Shown here: positions 46,138-54,023 of the stretch, piece after piece
Layout: each line of letters opens with the position of its first letter
Position numbering within the stretch: position 1 is the first letter of the stretch
Assembly: GCA_964590495.1 (NCBI GenBank)
Contig: CAZPWQ010000007.1
Location: 1 to 64,000 of the forward strand
Direction: 5' to 3'
Length of the DNA: 64,000 bases
DNA from: CAZPWQ01 sp964590495
Lineage (GTDB): Bacteria; Bacteroidota; Rhodothermia; Balneolales; Balneolaceae
Notes under the pieces: generated by a model
What the model was told of the DNA's origin: nothing
The model's input: the letters and a program-made list of their open reading frames with translations, nothing else
Database searches by the model: none
Program-made: the position numbers and the translations under genes

Positions 46138-46908
46138 ATGTGTCTGATTGTTTTCGGATATAAAGCTCATCCTGACTATAACCTGATATTTGCTGCAAAC
46201 AGGGATGAAAATCATAGCAGACCCACCAGAGCTGCACAATTCTGGGATAATTATACTCATCTGTTGGCCGGTAAAGATCTGAAAGCGGGAGGAACCTGGA
46301 TGGGCATCAACAAACTGGGGGCTATGGCAGCAATTACCAATTACCGGAATCCTGCCGATCAGAAAAAAAATTCCCCGAGCCGGGGACATCTTGTCCTTGA
46401 TTATTTAAAAAATTCAGGTCCGCCTGAAAAATATCTGGAAAAGATCGACCGTAATGTTGATGCATATAATGGTTTCAGCCTGATTCTGGGGAATATGAAA
46501 AAGCTGATGTTTTACTCTAATCAAGAACGAACTAAAAAAGAAATTGAACCGGGGATACATGGTTTGAGCAATCATCTTCTTGATACGCCCTGGCCAAAAG
46601 TTAAACGTGCTAAAGAACAGCTCTGGCAGATCATCCAAAATCCGGAGTTCTCAGAAGATGCCCTTTTTTCACTATTGGAAGATGAAAGGAAACCATCAGA
46701 AGAGGAGTTACCGGATACCGGCATTCCTCTTCATCTGGAAAAGAAAGTATCGCCGATATTTATCAAAAGTGAAGACTATGGAACACGTTCGTCGACAGTA
46801 CTTTTAATCCATAAGAATGGAAAGATAACTTTCACTGAAAAGCGATTTAAGCCCGGTACAAAAGAGATGGAAGACACTGATAGTTATCAGTTTTCACTTT
46901 TTAAGTGA
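46138..46908 (+). CDS. NRDE-family (TANGO2-type) protein
   Basis: 256 residues when begun at the Met giving MCLIVFGYK, where Cys2 is the expected N-terminal nucleophile residue after Met removal; a longer reading from 46069 would bury it. NRDE motif: FAANRDENHSRPTRAA, then GGTWMGINKLGAMAAITNYR, SRGHLVLDYL, GLSNHLLDTPWPKV and RSSTVLLI. The family is linked to haem/lipid homeostasis. The gene is solitary. Confidence 0.9.
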   Translation: MCLIVFGYKAHPDYNLIFAANRDENHSRPTRAAQFWDNYTHLLAGKDLKAGGTWMGINKLGAMAAITNYRNPADQKKNSPSRGHLVLDYLKNSGPPEKYLEKIDRNVDAYNGFSLILGNMKKLMFYSNQERTKKEIEPGIHGLSNHLLDTPWPKVKRAKEQLWQIIQNPEFSEDALFSLLEDERKPSEEELPDTGIPLHLEKKVSPIFIKSEDYGTRSSTVLLIHKNGKITFTEKRFKPGTKEMEDTDSYQFSLFK

Positions 46909-47201
46909 TCTTACTTTCTAAATCAAATAACATTAAAAATCGTTGCACAAAGCACCACGGAGGTGACACAGAGTTTCACAAAGAAAAACTCCTCGGACCG
47001 GTACAAGTGGACGCTTGCGCCATTAAGTGGATACACATTCCTCGCAGCCGACCCACCCCAACCCCTCCCTATTTCACTGAAAAAACGCAGTGAAACAAGG
47101 AGGGACTATATATACAGACAACAACGCATAAGTTAGCTTTTCGACTCCAAAAACCCCTGTCGGGCTGGTTCAAGCGTCTCGCTTGAACCTTTACGGCAAG
47201 T
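46909..47201. repeat. Intergenic repeats before nhaC
   Basis: About 47045-47105 carries GACCCACCCCAACCCC.. and CAGTGAAACAAGG, shared with 20119-20185. About 47168-47190 carries GGTTCAAGCG..CGCTTGAACC, a perfect 10-bp dyad related to 30538-30561. No gene. Confidence 0.55.
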
Positions 47202-48932
47202 TCAATCCAATCCCGTATTAACCGGCTCCTTACCTTCGGGTGCATATTCTGCAGGATCCGGAATTTTACCGAATTTAAAAATGGTTGCCACAATAACTGC
47301 TATTCCCACAGGATAGATTATCCACCATGGAATACCGGCTGCAAGTACTCCCGCCATGGCCAGGACACTGATTGTCCCCACAATCATAGCATAGGGCAGC
47401 TGTGTATTCACATGTTCCACATGATCGCATTGCGTAGCTATCGAGCTCAAAATAGTAGTATCAGAAATCGGTGAACAATGATCCCCCCAAACAGATCCCG
47501 CCAGAACGGCACTCACGCACGCATATATAATTTGAGTGGTCATTTCATAGGATAAACCTGTGCTGTTCCCGATCTCCCATGAAAGCGGCACAACCAACGG
47601 CATTAAAATACCCATTGTACCCCAGCTCGAACCTGTAGCGAAAGAGGTCAGCGCAGAAAGCACCAGTACCAGGGAGGGCAGCCAGTATGGATTCAAAGCC
47701 TCTCCAAATACAGAAACAAGATAATCGGCGGTACCGAGCTCAACCGTGTTTGCGCTAAGTGCCCACGCCAGAACCAGGATTAACAGTCCGTCGAACATCG
47801 TATGCATTCCTTCCATCATCCCTTTAATGGTTTTTTTCACATCCAGCAGTTTACGGGCTAATGTAATAGCAATAGCTGAAGTAATAGATAGCAACGATCC
47901 CCAAAGCAGTGCTTTATAGGAATCTGCCGATTCAATGATCGCCTGTACGGAACTACCTTCGCCTGTCATAAACAGACCTCCTATCGTACCGAAAATCAAC
48001 AACAGTATCGGAATTACCGCATTAGCCCAGTGAGATACCGTCTGTTTTTCTTCGTCTTCTTCGATCTTATCCTTCCACAAATTATATTTATCGAACCGGG
48101 GATCATGTTTGGCTTTATAAAGATTGATTCGCGAGGTAAGCATACTTCCAAAATCGCGTCCCGACCACGCTATAAGTATTACAAAGAGCAGCGTAAAGAA
48201 TGCATAAAAGTTATACGGAAGGGAGTTGATAAATACAGAATACGCCGCTTCATTGAATTCCGGCATTTTTACCTGGGCGTCTGATATAAATCCAACCATC
48301 GCACCGATCCAGGTGCTGACAAGTGCTATTGTCGCAACAGGCGCGGCCGTTGCATCAACAAGATAGGCCAGCTTTGCTCTTGATATTCGCAGTTTATCGG
48401 TAAGCGGACGCATGGTACTTCCTACGACCATGGTATTGGCATAATCATCAAAAAAAACGATGAACCCCATCAGCGAGGTGATAAGCTGTCCCTGTACTTT
48501 GGTTCTTATAAAACGTGTAATCGCCTTTATAATACCCCGCGTGCCGCCGTTATCCGTTATGATTCCGACCATCCCCCCGATAAGAAGAGTAAATACGATG
48601 ATACTCATGTGGCTTTCATCGGCTGTGGCAGGTACAATATAATCACTGAGGGCTGCAAAAAAGCTCGGAAATATATAGCTGAACGACAGGTCACCGGCCA
48701 GGAAAGCACCGCACCATATTCCCAGGAAAAGTGCAAATAATACCTGCCGGAAGATCAGAGCGATACCTATAGCTACAAGAGGAGGAAGAATGCTGGTCCA
48801 TGAGACCGTTGAATCTGCCTGCTCAGCATTTTCCTGGATAAGAGTTGCTTCATCCGGTGAGGCATGACCCGAATTCATCCAGAGAAAAAAAATAAATGCC
48901 AATGCTGTAAAAACAAATATCCTCTGCTTCAT
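47202..48932 (-). CDS. nhaC: NhaC-family Na+/H+ antiporter
   Basis: 576 residues with about 13 helices and a signal-like N-terminal segment. Family-typical segments: FFDDYANTMVVGSTMRPLTD, YLVDATAAPVATIALVSTWI, FATGSSWGTMGILMPLVVPL and CVSAVLAGSVWGDHCSPISD, containing the acidic and polar residues of the ion path. It exchanges Na+ for H+ across the inner membrane for pH and salt control. It stands alone on its strand. Confidence 0.9.
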   Translation of the reverse strand: MKQRIFVFTALAFIFFLWMNSGHASPDEATLIQENAEQADSTVSWTSILPPLVAIGIALIFRQVLFALFLGIWCGAFLAGDLSFSYIFPSFFAALSDYIVPATADESHMSIIVFTLLIGGMVGIITDNGGTRGIIKAITRFIRTKVQGQLITSLMGFIVFFDDYANTMVVGSTMRPLTDKLRISRAKLAYLVDATAAPVATIALVSTWIGAMVGFISDAQVKMPEFNEAAYSVFINSLPYNFYAFFTLLFVILIAWSGRDFGSMLTSRINLYKAKHDPRFDKYNLWKDKIEEDEEKQTVSHWANAVIPILLLIFGTIGGLFMTGEGSSVQAIIESADSYKALLWGSLLSITSAIAITLARKLLDVKKTIKGMMEGMHTMFDGLLILVLAWALSANTVELGTADYLVSVFGEALNPYWLPSLVLVLSALTSFATGSSWGTMGILMPLVVPLSWEIGNSTGLSYEMTTQIIYACVSAVLAGSVWGDHCSPISDTTILSSIATQCDHVEHVNTQLPYAMIVGTISVLAMAGVLAAGIPWWIIYPVGIAVIVATIFKFGKIPDPAEYAPEGKEPVNTGLD

Positions 48933-49362
48933 AGTATCGCTGGTTATTGGAAAAATAACTTAATCGATTGCCGTTTCAGTTGATTCTGAAAATACAATCT
49001 CTGGAGTTATTTCCTAAAAGGATTTGCTGATTACCGACCTCTTTTAGCCACAGATTTACACAGATTAAACAGATTATTTATGTGCTTATCCCCGCTTGGT
49101 AGATATGTGTCATAAATCAGATAAAGAATAGTTATTTTAACTGTCGATCATATAGAGTGTCATGCTGAATTTATTTCAGCATCTGTAACCTCCAATACCT
49201 GTAAAAGCTTTTAATTGATTTCCTGCCAAAGATCCTGAAACAAGTTCAGGATGACACAGTCAGGTGGCTTTAACAAGATATTACAGTACCTTCTTTTGAG
49301 AGTAAATCACTGAAAAATCCGCAGACCAATTATCTGGTAACCAGTATCCGGCATCCAGAAAA
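48933..49362. repeat. Gene-free gap with a 99-bp inverted-repeat element
   Basis: TGTCATGCTGAA (49158-49169) is mirrored by TTCAGGATGACA (49245-49256), matching at 11 of 12 positions, with internal dyads TGAATTTATTTCA and CCTGAAACAAGTTCAGG. This is the GTCAT family seen elsewhere in the window. The rest is AT-rich and shows nothing I can name. Confidence 0.6.
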
Positions 49363-50853
49363 CTATCCCAGCTTTTCAATAGCCCTGTTTATACGCCGGA
49401 TTGTGGTCTCTTTACCCAGCAACTCAAGCGTCGGTGTCAGATCAGGACCGTATCCCATACCTGTAACAGCCAGACGAAGCGGCATCATCAGCTTACCAAA
49501 ACCGACATCGTGAGCTTCAATGACCTCCTTGATCTTATCCTTCAGCTTTTTCGCTTTGAAATCTTCTATATCCAGCTCTTCGATTTTATCGACATAAGCT
49601 GAGAGCAATTCGCCGCTGTCGTCCTTCCATTTTTTTTGAGCTTTTTCGTCGTATTCTTCGGGGTCCTCAAAGAAAAAACGCCCTTCCGAAATGAAATCCC
49701 CGACCTTGCTGACACGATCCTTCATCAGCGGAATAATTTGTTTCATATAGGCTTCATCGGGTTTCAGATCATATTGCTTTTCTGCGATCGTGCGGATCCG
49801 TGGGAAAAGCTCGTCCGCGCTTTTTTCCCGCAGATAATGTTCGTTATACCATATCAGCTTTTTGTAATCAAATACTGCGCCGCCTTTACTTACACGGTCG
49901 AGTGAAAACAGATCCGTCAGTTCTTCAAGCGAGTGAATTTCACTGTCGTCACCAGGACTCCATCCCAGGTAAGCCAGGAAATTAACAAAGGCTTCGGGTT
50001 CGAATTTCTGTTCTATATAATCTTTGGTGTTGATGGGGATGCCTTCACTTTCGGCTTTGCGCTTGGATAATTTTCCTCCGCTCGGTGACATGATAAGTGG
50101 AAGATGAGCCATCTTGGGAGGTTCCCAGCCAAAGTAATTGTACATCAGGATGTGTTTCGGTGTACTGCTCAGCCATTCTTCTCCGCGTATCACGTGGGTT
50201 ATCTTCATCAGGTGATCGTCAACAACGTTGGCTAGATGGTAAGTGGGCATACCGTCCGATTTCAACAGAACCTGGTCATCGAGTCCCTTACTTTCAAATG
50301 AAACAAACCCTCTTATCTCATCCTGAAAGCGGATATTTTCGCGTCGTGGTACTTTGAGCCGGATGACATAATCCTCTCCATTTTCAAGTCTGTTTTCAAC
50401 CTCTTCTTCCGGCAGGGTAAGACTGTTTTTCATCGACATTCTGGTGATGGAATCATATTTGGGGGACGGATTTCCCGATTTTTCAAGGCGTTTCCGCATA
50501 TTATCGAGCTCTCGGGGGGTATCAAAAGCGTAATAGGCGTGCCCGGATTCGATCAGCTGCTCTGCATATTCTTTATAAATATTCTTGCGTTCGCTCTGGC
50601 GATACGGCCCGGCACTGCCGGGCTTTCCCGGTCCTTCATCGAAATCCATACCGGCCCATATCAGTGATTCAACAATATCTTTTTCAGCACCCTCCACATA
50701 GCGCGACCGGTCGGTATCTTCAATTCGGAGAACAAATTTACCACCGGGATTGCCTTTGGCAAACAAATAATTGTAAAGAGCAGTCCGTAGTCCTCCGACA
50801 TGCAAAAAACCGGTTGGCGAAGGGGCAAAACGAACTCGTACAGAGTCTTCCAT
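49363..50853 (-). CDS. gltX: Glutamyl-tRNA synthetase
   Basis: 496 residues, class I synthetase that charges tRNA-Glu. N-terminal HIGH-type motif in APSPTGFLHVGGLRTALYNY, FVLRIEDTDRSRYVEGAEK, KLSKRKA as the KMSKS-type motif near residue 255, and the C-terminal anticodon-binding helices (LELLGKETTIRRINRAIEKL). Length is that of bacterial GluRS. The start matches the expected N-terminus. It is a core gene, not part of the metal islands. Confidence 0.97.
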   Translation of the reverse strand: MEDSVRVRFAPSPTGFLHVGGLRTALYNYLFAKGNPGGKFVLRIEDTDRSRYVEGAEKDIVESLIWAGMDFDEGPGKPGSAGPYRQSERKNIYKEYAEQLIESGHAYYAFDTPRELDNMRKRLEKSGNPSPKYDSITRMSMKNSLTLPEEEVENRLENGEDYVIRLKVPRRENIRFQDEIRGFVSFESKGLDDQVLLKSDGMPTYHLANVVDDHLMKITHVIRGEEWLSSTPKHILMYNYFGWEPPKMAHLPLIMSPSGGKLSKRKAESEGIPINTKDYIEQKFEPEAFVNFLAYLGWSPGDDSEIHSLEELTDLFSLDRVSKGGAVFDYKKLIWYNEHYLREKSADELFPRIRTIAEKQYDLKPDEAYMKQIIPLMKDRVSKVGDFISEGRFFFEDPEEYDEKAQKKWKDDSGELLSAYVDKIEELDIEDFKAKKLKDKIKEVIEAHDVGFGKLMMPLRLAVTGMGYGPDLTPTLELLGKETTIRRINRAIEKLG

Positions 50854-50930
50854 AAAATTTTTAATAATTTAATTGTATTTCCTTTTCAAGGCCTGAACAA
50901 AAATAAAGCATCTGAGAGACTAGTGCTAAT

Positions 50931-50971
50931 AAGTAATACGTAATGCGTAACGAGTAATGCGTGATGCGTGA
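50931..50971. repeat. GTAATGCGTAA-type repeats, right arm
   Basis: A run of GTAATACGTAATGCGTAACG and GTAATGCGTGATGCGTG immediately follows the stop of the four-helix-bundle gene. The complementary units are at 51533-51564 on the other side of that gene. Confidence 0.65.
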
Positions 50972-51448
50972 CTACACGTCAAACACTGGTACATTCAATA
51001 AAAGTTCATCAAGAGTAGCAGGTTTGTATGAAACTTCTTCCTCCTGAACTTCATAGGTATCTCTTCTATCCTTAATCATAGTTAAAAGAAGTTTAGAAAC
51101 AGATGTTAACAATCTAATTCTATGATATGTTATCTTCTCACCTAATATATGGCGACTTTTAAAGTACCAATCTTTACTTTCCCTGGCAGATCCAAGAGCA
51201 ATTTCATAATATCGCGCTTGCTCCTTCAAGGAATGTCTGGAATATCCTTCGGTCACATTTGCACTAATAGATCCAACTGATCTGTATATTTGATCTGAAA
51301 GCGAGTATAACCTTTTATTCAATATCGGTTTGATATCAAACCAGCATAAATCAGAAGCAAATAATGCAGCACGATAGACTTTCAAACTCCAAACAGCATC
51401 TTGTTTTATGTCATTTGGAACCTGATCCATCCATTTTTCATATTTCAT
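50972..51448 (-). CDS. Four-helix-bundle protein of the 23S rRNA intervening-sequence (IVS) type
   Basis: 158 residues, all helical. The core pattern SLSDQIYRSVGSISANVTEG, SLKEQARYYEIALGSARESK and HRIRLLTSVSKLLLTMI matches the 'four helix bundle protein' family first met as ORFs in 23S rRNA intervening sequences. Free-standing copies are common in Bacteroidota-like genomes and their function is unknown. The gene is flanked by inverted GTAATGCGTAA/TTACGCATTAC repeats about 600 bases apart. ATG at 51448 follows an AT-rich leader. Confidence 0.85.
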   Translation of the reverse strand: MKYEKWMDQVPNDIKQDAVWSLKVYRAALFASDLCWFDIKPILNKRLYSLSDQIYRSVGSISANVTEGYSRHSLKEQARYYEIALGSARESKDWYFKSRHILGEKITYHRIRLLTSVSKLLLTMIKDRRDTYEVQEEEVSYKPATLDELLLNVPVFDV

Positions 51449-51532
51449 AATTTAAATTATTTATTAAATACTATAAGTATGACCTTCAAAGTACCTGATC
51501 CTTACAAAAAAATTTGTATCCAACCTCAGTTG

Positions 51533-51564
51533 TTTACGCATTACGTTTTACGCATTACGAATTA
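51533..51564. repeat. TTACGCATTACG repeats, left arm
   Basis: Two tandem units of TTTACGCATTACG stand just upstream of the WbqC-type gene and upstream (on the other strand) of the four-helix-bundle gene. They complement the repeats at 50931-50971. Confidence 0.65.
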
Positions 51565-51576
51565 ATGGTGAGTATA

Positions 51577-52245
51577 ATGAAACTAGCCCTGCTCTTCCCG
51601 CAATTTGCTCCGAATCTGTACGACCTTGCCATTATGCTGCAGGCAGACCGTGTAATTTTGGAGGATGCAGAACAGTGGTCGCGAAAAAGCCGGTTACACC
51701 GGGCGCAGATCCGTACTCCGGAGGGGACGCAGTGGATTAATATTCCGGTTCGCACCGAAGACCGCAAGAAGTCTATTCGAAAGGTTCGAATAGACCACTC
51801 GGAAGACTGGATAACGCCCCTGCTGAGGAGTATCGAATACAACTACCGCAATAGCATTTACTATGATTTTTATGAGCCGGAAGTTAAAGCGGATTTTCAA
51901 TCAGCCGCGGAATTTACCTGTCTGATGGAGTTTGTGCTGCATATTCAAAAGCGGCTGTTTCGTTTTATGGACATCAGCATTGATTATGAACTGGCCTCCG
52001 ATGTTCCGGAGTATACTTCCGACCCCGATCTTCTGGCTCAAAGGCTGGGTGCCGATTCGCTGTATCAGGAGCATGACAGCCGGCATTACCAGCGACAGGC
52101 GGAAAATCGAAACGAACCTGCATTTAAGCATCCGGAATATCACCAGCATTTCGATGGCTTTGAACCAGGGTGCTCAATACTGGATGTGCTCTTTCAGTTC
52201 GGACCGGAAAGTTTCCGGATTATCGAGAAATTAAACGGAAAGTAG
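51577..52245 (+). CDS. WbqC-family protein
   Basis: 222 residues. N-terminal MKLALLFPQFAPNLYDLAIM, then HRAQIRTPEGTQWINIPVR, PLLRSIEYNYRNSIYYDFYE and HPEYHQHFDGFEPGCSILDV, a pattern matching the WbqC family of putative sugar-modifying proteins in surface polysaccharide loci. The ATG at 51577 has GGTGAG at the right distance; upstream ATGs at 51565 and 51514 overlap the repeat arm. Solitary; the precise reaction is unknown. Confidence 0.85.
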   Translation: MKLALLFPQFAPNLYDLAIMLQADRVILEDAEQWSRKSRLHRAQIRTPEGTQWINIPVRTEDRKKSIRKVRIDHSEDWITPLLRSIEYNYRNSIYYDFYEPEVKADFQSAAEFTCLMEFVLHIQKRLFRFMDISIDYELASDVPEYTSDPDLLAQRLGADSLYQEHDSRHYQRQAENRNEPAFKHPEYHQHFDGFEPGCSILDVLFQFGPESFRIIEKLNGK

Positions 52246-52344
52246 TTCTCAGGATCCTAACCTGAGTATCCTCAATGCCTCGTATGTTCTATGGAAGCTT
52301 TATGAGCAAATAATGATTTGTTGGCCCAGAATACTTGAGCCAGC

Positions 52345-52528
52345 AAAAAATCCCCCTTAGCAAAGGGGGAACTAAAGGGGGTTGTTGGACCATCTTTGTC
52401 TAAGAAATGTAACGTGAAACCAACTATACCTTCATATTTACAAATGTTGTTGTCGTAAGTTAAGCCTTCCTGGAGGAACAACCCCCGCGGCTAAAGCCGC
52501 ACCCCCTTTGGTAAGGGGGAATTTATGG
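52345..52528. repeat. Inverted-repeat element, AAATCCCCCTTAGCAAAGGGGG type
   Basis: AATCCCCCTTAGCAAAGGGG (from about 52347) is mirrored by CCCCTTTGGTAAGGGGGAATT (in two parts, about 52502-52523), and AACAACCCCC near 52487 complements GGGGGTTGTT near 52377. The inner dyad GCGGCTAAAGCCGC is perfect. This looks like a ~184-bp MITE-like or REP-type element; a shorter relative is at 4495-4565. Confidence 0.65.
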
Positions 52529-52626
52529 TAAGCCTTTTCACTCAGTGCCTAAGTGGTATCCGCCTTTTTTGGATATATCCTATTACGTATACTTGCTGTA
52601 ACTGTTTACATTCAAATCCCCATCCA

Positions 52627-53781
52627 ATGAATTGCCAAAAACATCTATTCAATCTACCCGAAGATCACCATTACCTGAATTGTGCCTATCTTTCACCTTT
52701 GCTGAATGCTGTTGAAGAGGCAGGCATCAACGGAATCCGGTCTAAAAACCGGCCGTGGGAAATCACATCCGATCATTTTTTTGAAGACAGCAGTGAGTTG
52801 CGCAGATTGTTTTCCAAAGTAGTAAATGTTCAAAACCATAATAATATCGCGATACTCCCGGCGGTATCGTACGGTATGTCTGCTGTCGCCAAAAATCTTC
52901 CGAAAATGCCGGGCAGGGAGATCATTGTTGCAGGTGAACAATTCCCCAGCAATGTTTATCCCTGGATGAGATTTTCTGAAGAACATGAATGTGAATTGAA
53001 AATGATAGGACCCCCGGAAGATTTTAAAGACCGCGGGAAAAATTGGACCCGACGTATACGGGAAGCAATCACTTCAAATACACTGTTGGTTGCCCTGGGA
53101 AATGTTCACTGGACCGACGGTACGCTGTTTGATATTAAAAAGATCGGTCAGCGAGTCCGTGAAAACGATGCTTTCCTTATAATTGACGGTACACAATCAG
53201 TAGGAGCTTTGCCTTTTGATGTAGAAGAAATAAAACCCGACGCCCTTTTTTGTGCAGGCTACAAGTGGCTGATGGGTCCGTACTCCATAGCTATGGGTTA
53301 TTTCGGCCCTCGTCTTCGCGATGGAGTGCCGCTGGAGGAAGGCTGGATTACCCGTAAAGACAGTGAAAACTTCAGCAGTTTGATTGATTACCAACCTGAG
53401 TATCAGTCCGGAGCCAGGCGTTTTGATGTGGGAGAACGAAGCAACTTTATACTGGTTCCGATGATGATTGAAGCTTTGAAACAGATCATCAGATGGAAAC
53501 CTGCTAATATCCAATCCTATTGTGAGAGTCTTACCAAAAACCTGGTTGCCAGGCTGCCGGAATCAGGTTATAAGATAGAAGATCCCGACTGGCGATCGCA
53601 TCATATGTTTGGCATTCGTCTGCCTTCTCATGTAAATGCGAACGAGCTTGAAAAGAAATGCCTTGAAAATAACATTCATATTTCTGTCCGCGGATCGTCG
53701 GTTCGTATTGCACCGAATGTTTACAATGACAACCGGGATATCGAACGCCTGACGGAAACACTGATTAATATTGCGTCATAA
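52627..53781 (+). CDS. Class V aminotransferase-type PLP enzyme
   Basis: 384 residues. The start at 52627 (MNCQKHLFNLPEDHHYLNC) is preferred over a longer reading because the family begins with this YLN..SP pattern. Motifs: LGNVHWTDGTLFDIKKIG, FLIIDGTQSVGALPFDVEE (the PLP-phosphate and Asp region), and FCAGYKWLMGPYSIAMGY with the PLP-binding Lys. C-terminal HHMFGIRLPSHVNANELEKK supports fold type I. It resembles kynureninase/IscS-like or isopenicillin-epimerase-like enzymes, so the substrate is open. Confidence 0.86.
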   Translation: MNCQKHLFNLPEDHHYLNCAYLSPLLNAVEEAGINGIRSKNRPWEITSDHFFEDSSELRRLFSKVVNVQNHNNIAILPAVSYGMSAVAKNLPKMPGREIIVAGEQFPSNVYPWMRFSEEHECELKMIGPPEDFKDRGKNWTRRIREAITSNTLLVALGNVHWTDGTLFDIKKIGQRVRENDAFLIIDGTQSVGALPFDVEEIKPDALFCAGYKWLMGPYSIAMGYFGPRLRDGVPLEEGWITRKDSENFSSLIDYQPEYQSGARRFDVGERSNFILVPMMIEALKQIIRWKPANIQSYCESLTKNLVARLPESGYKIEDPDWRSHHMFGIRLPSHVNANELEKKCLENNIHISVRGSSVRIAPNVYNDNRDIERLTETLINIAS

Positions 53782-53800
53782 TACATATGTAAAAAAAGTG

Positions 53801-53828
53801 GTGGGGACGCGATTAATCGCGTCCCCAC
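53801..53828. terminator. Perfect 28-bp palindrome after the aminotransferase gene
   Basis: GTGGGGACGCGATT is followed at once by its exact complement AATCGCGTCCCCAC. It lies 20 bases after the stop and could end transcription, although no T-run follows. This palindrome type is a dispersed repeat in Bacteroidota and cyanobacteria. Confidence 0.6.
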
Positions 53829-53898
53829 ATACACCCGGTTTGTATTTCGACCAGATTCTGCTATTATCCTTTATTGCTACATAACAAACGTATTTGCC

Positions 53899-54018
53899 AT
53901 GGAAAAACCGCCTCAAGAAAAGAACTGGAACCGTTATTACTGGAGAGTTTTCTGGTTAGGATTGATTTATATCCTGCTGCTGGGATTGTTTACCTATTTC
54001 TTTAATAATCCACTGTAG
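53899..54018 (+). CDS. 39-residue single-helix membrane peptide before the symporter
   Basis: A short frame encodes 39 residues, with a basic aromatic N-terminus (PQEKNWNRYYWRVFW) and one helix of about 16 hydrophobic residues (LGLIYILLLGLFTYFF). It ends five bases before the ATG of the Na+/solute symporter, so it is co-translated with it. The position and composition suggest a small accessory subunit of that transporter. No homologue is recalled; the call rests on frame, codon pattern and context. Confidence 0.6.
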   Translation: MEKPPQEKNWNRYYWRVFWLGLIYILLLGLFTYFFNNPL

Positions 54019-54023
54019 CGGTT

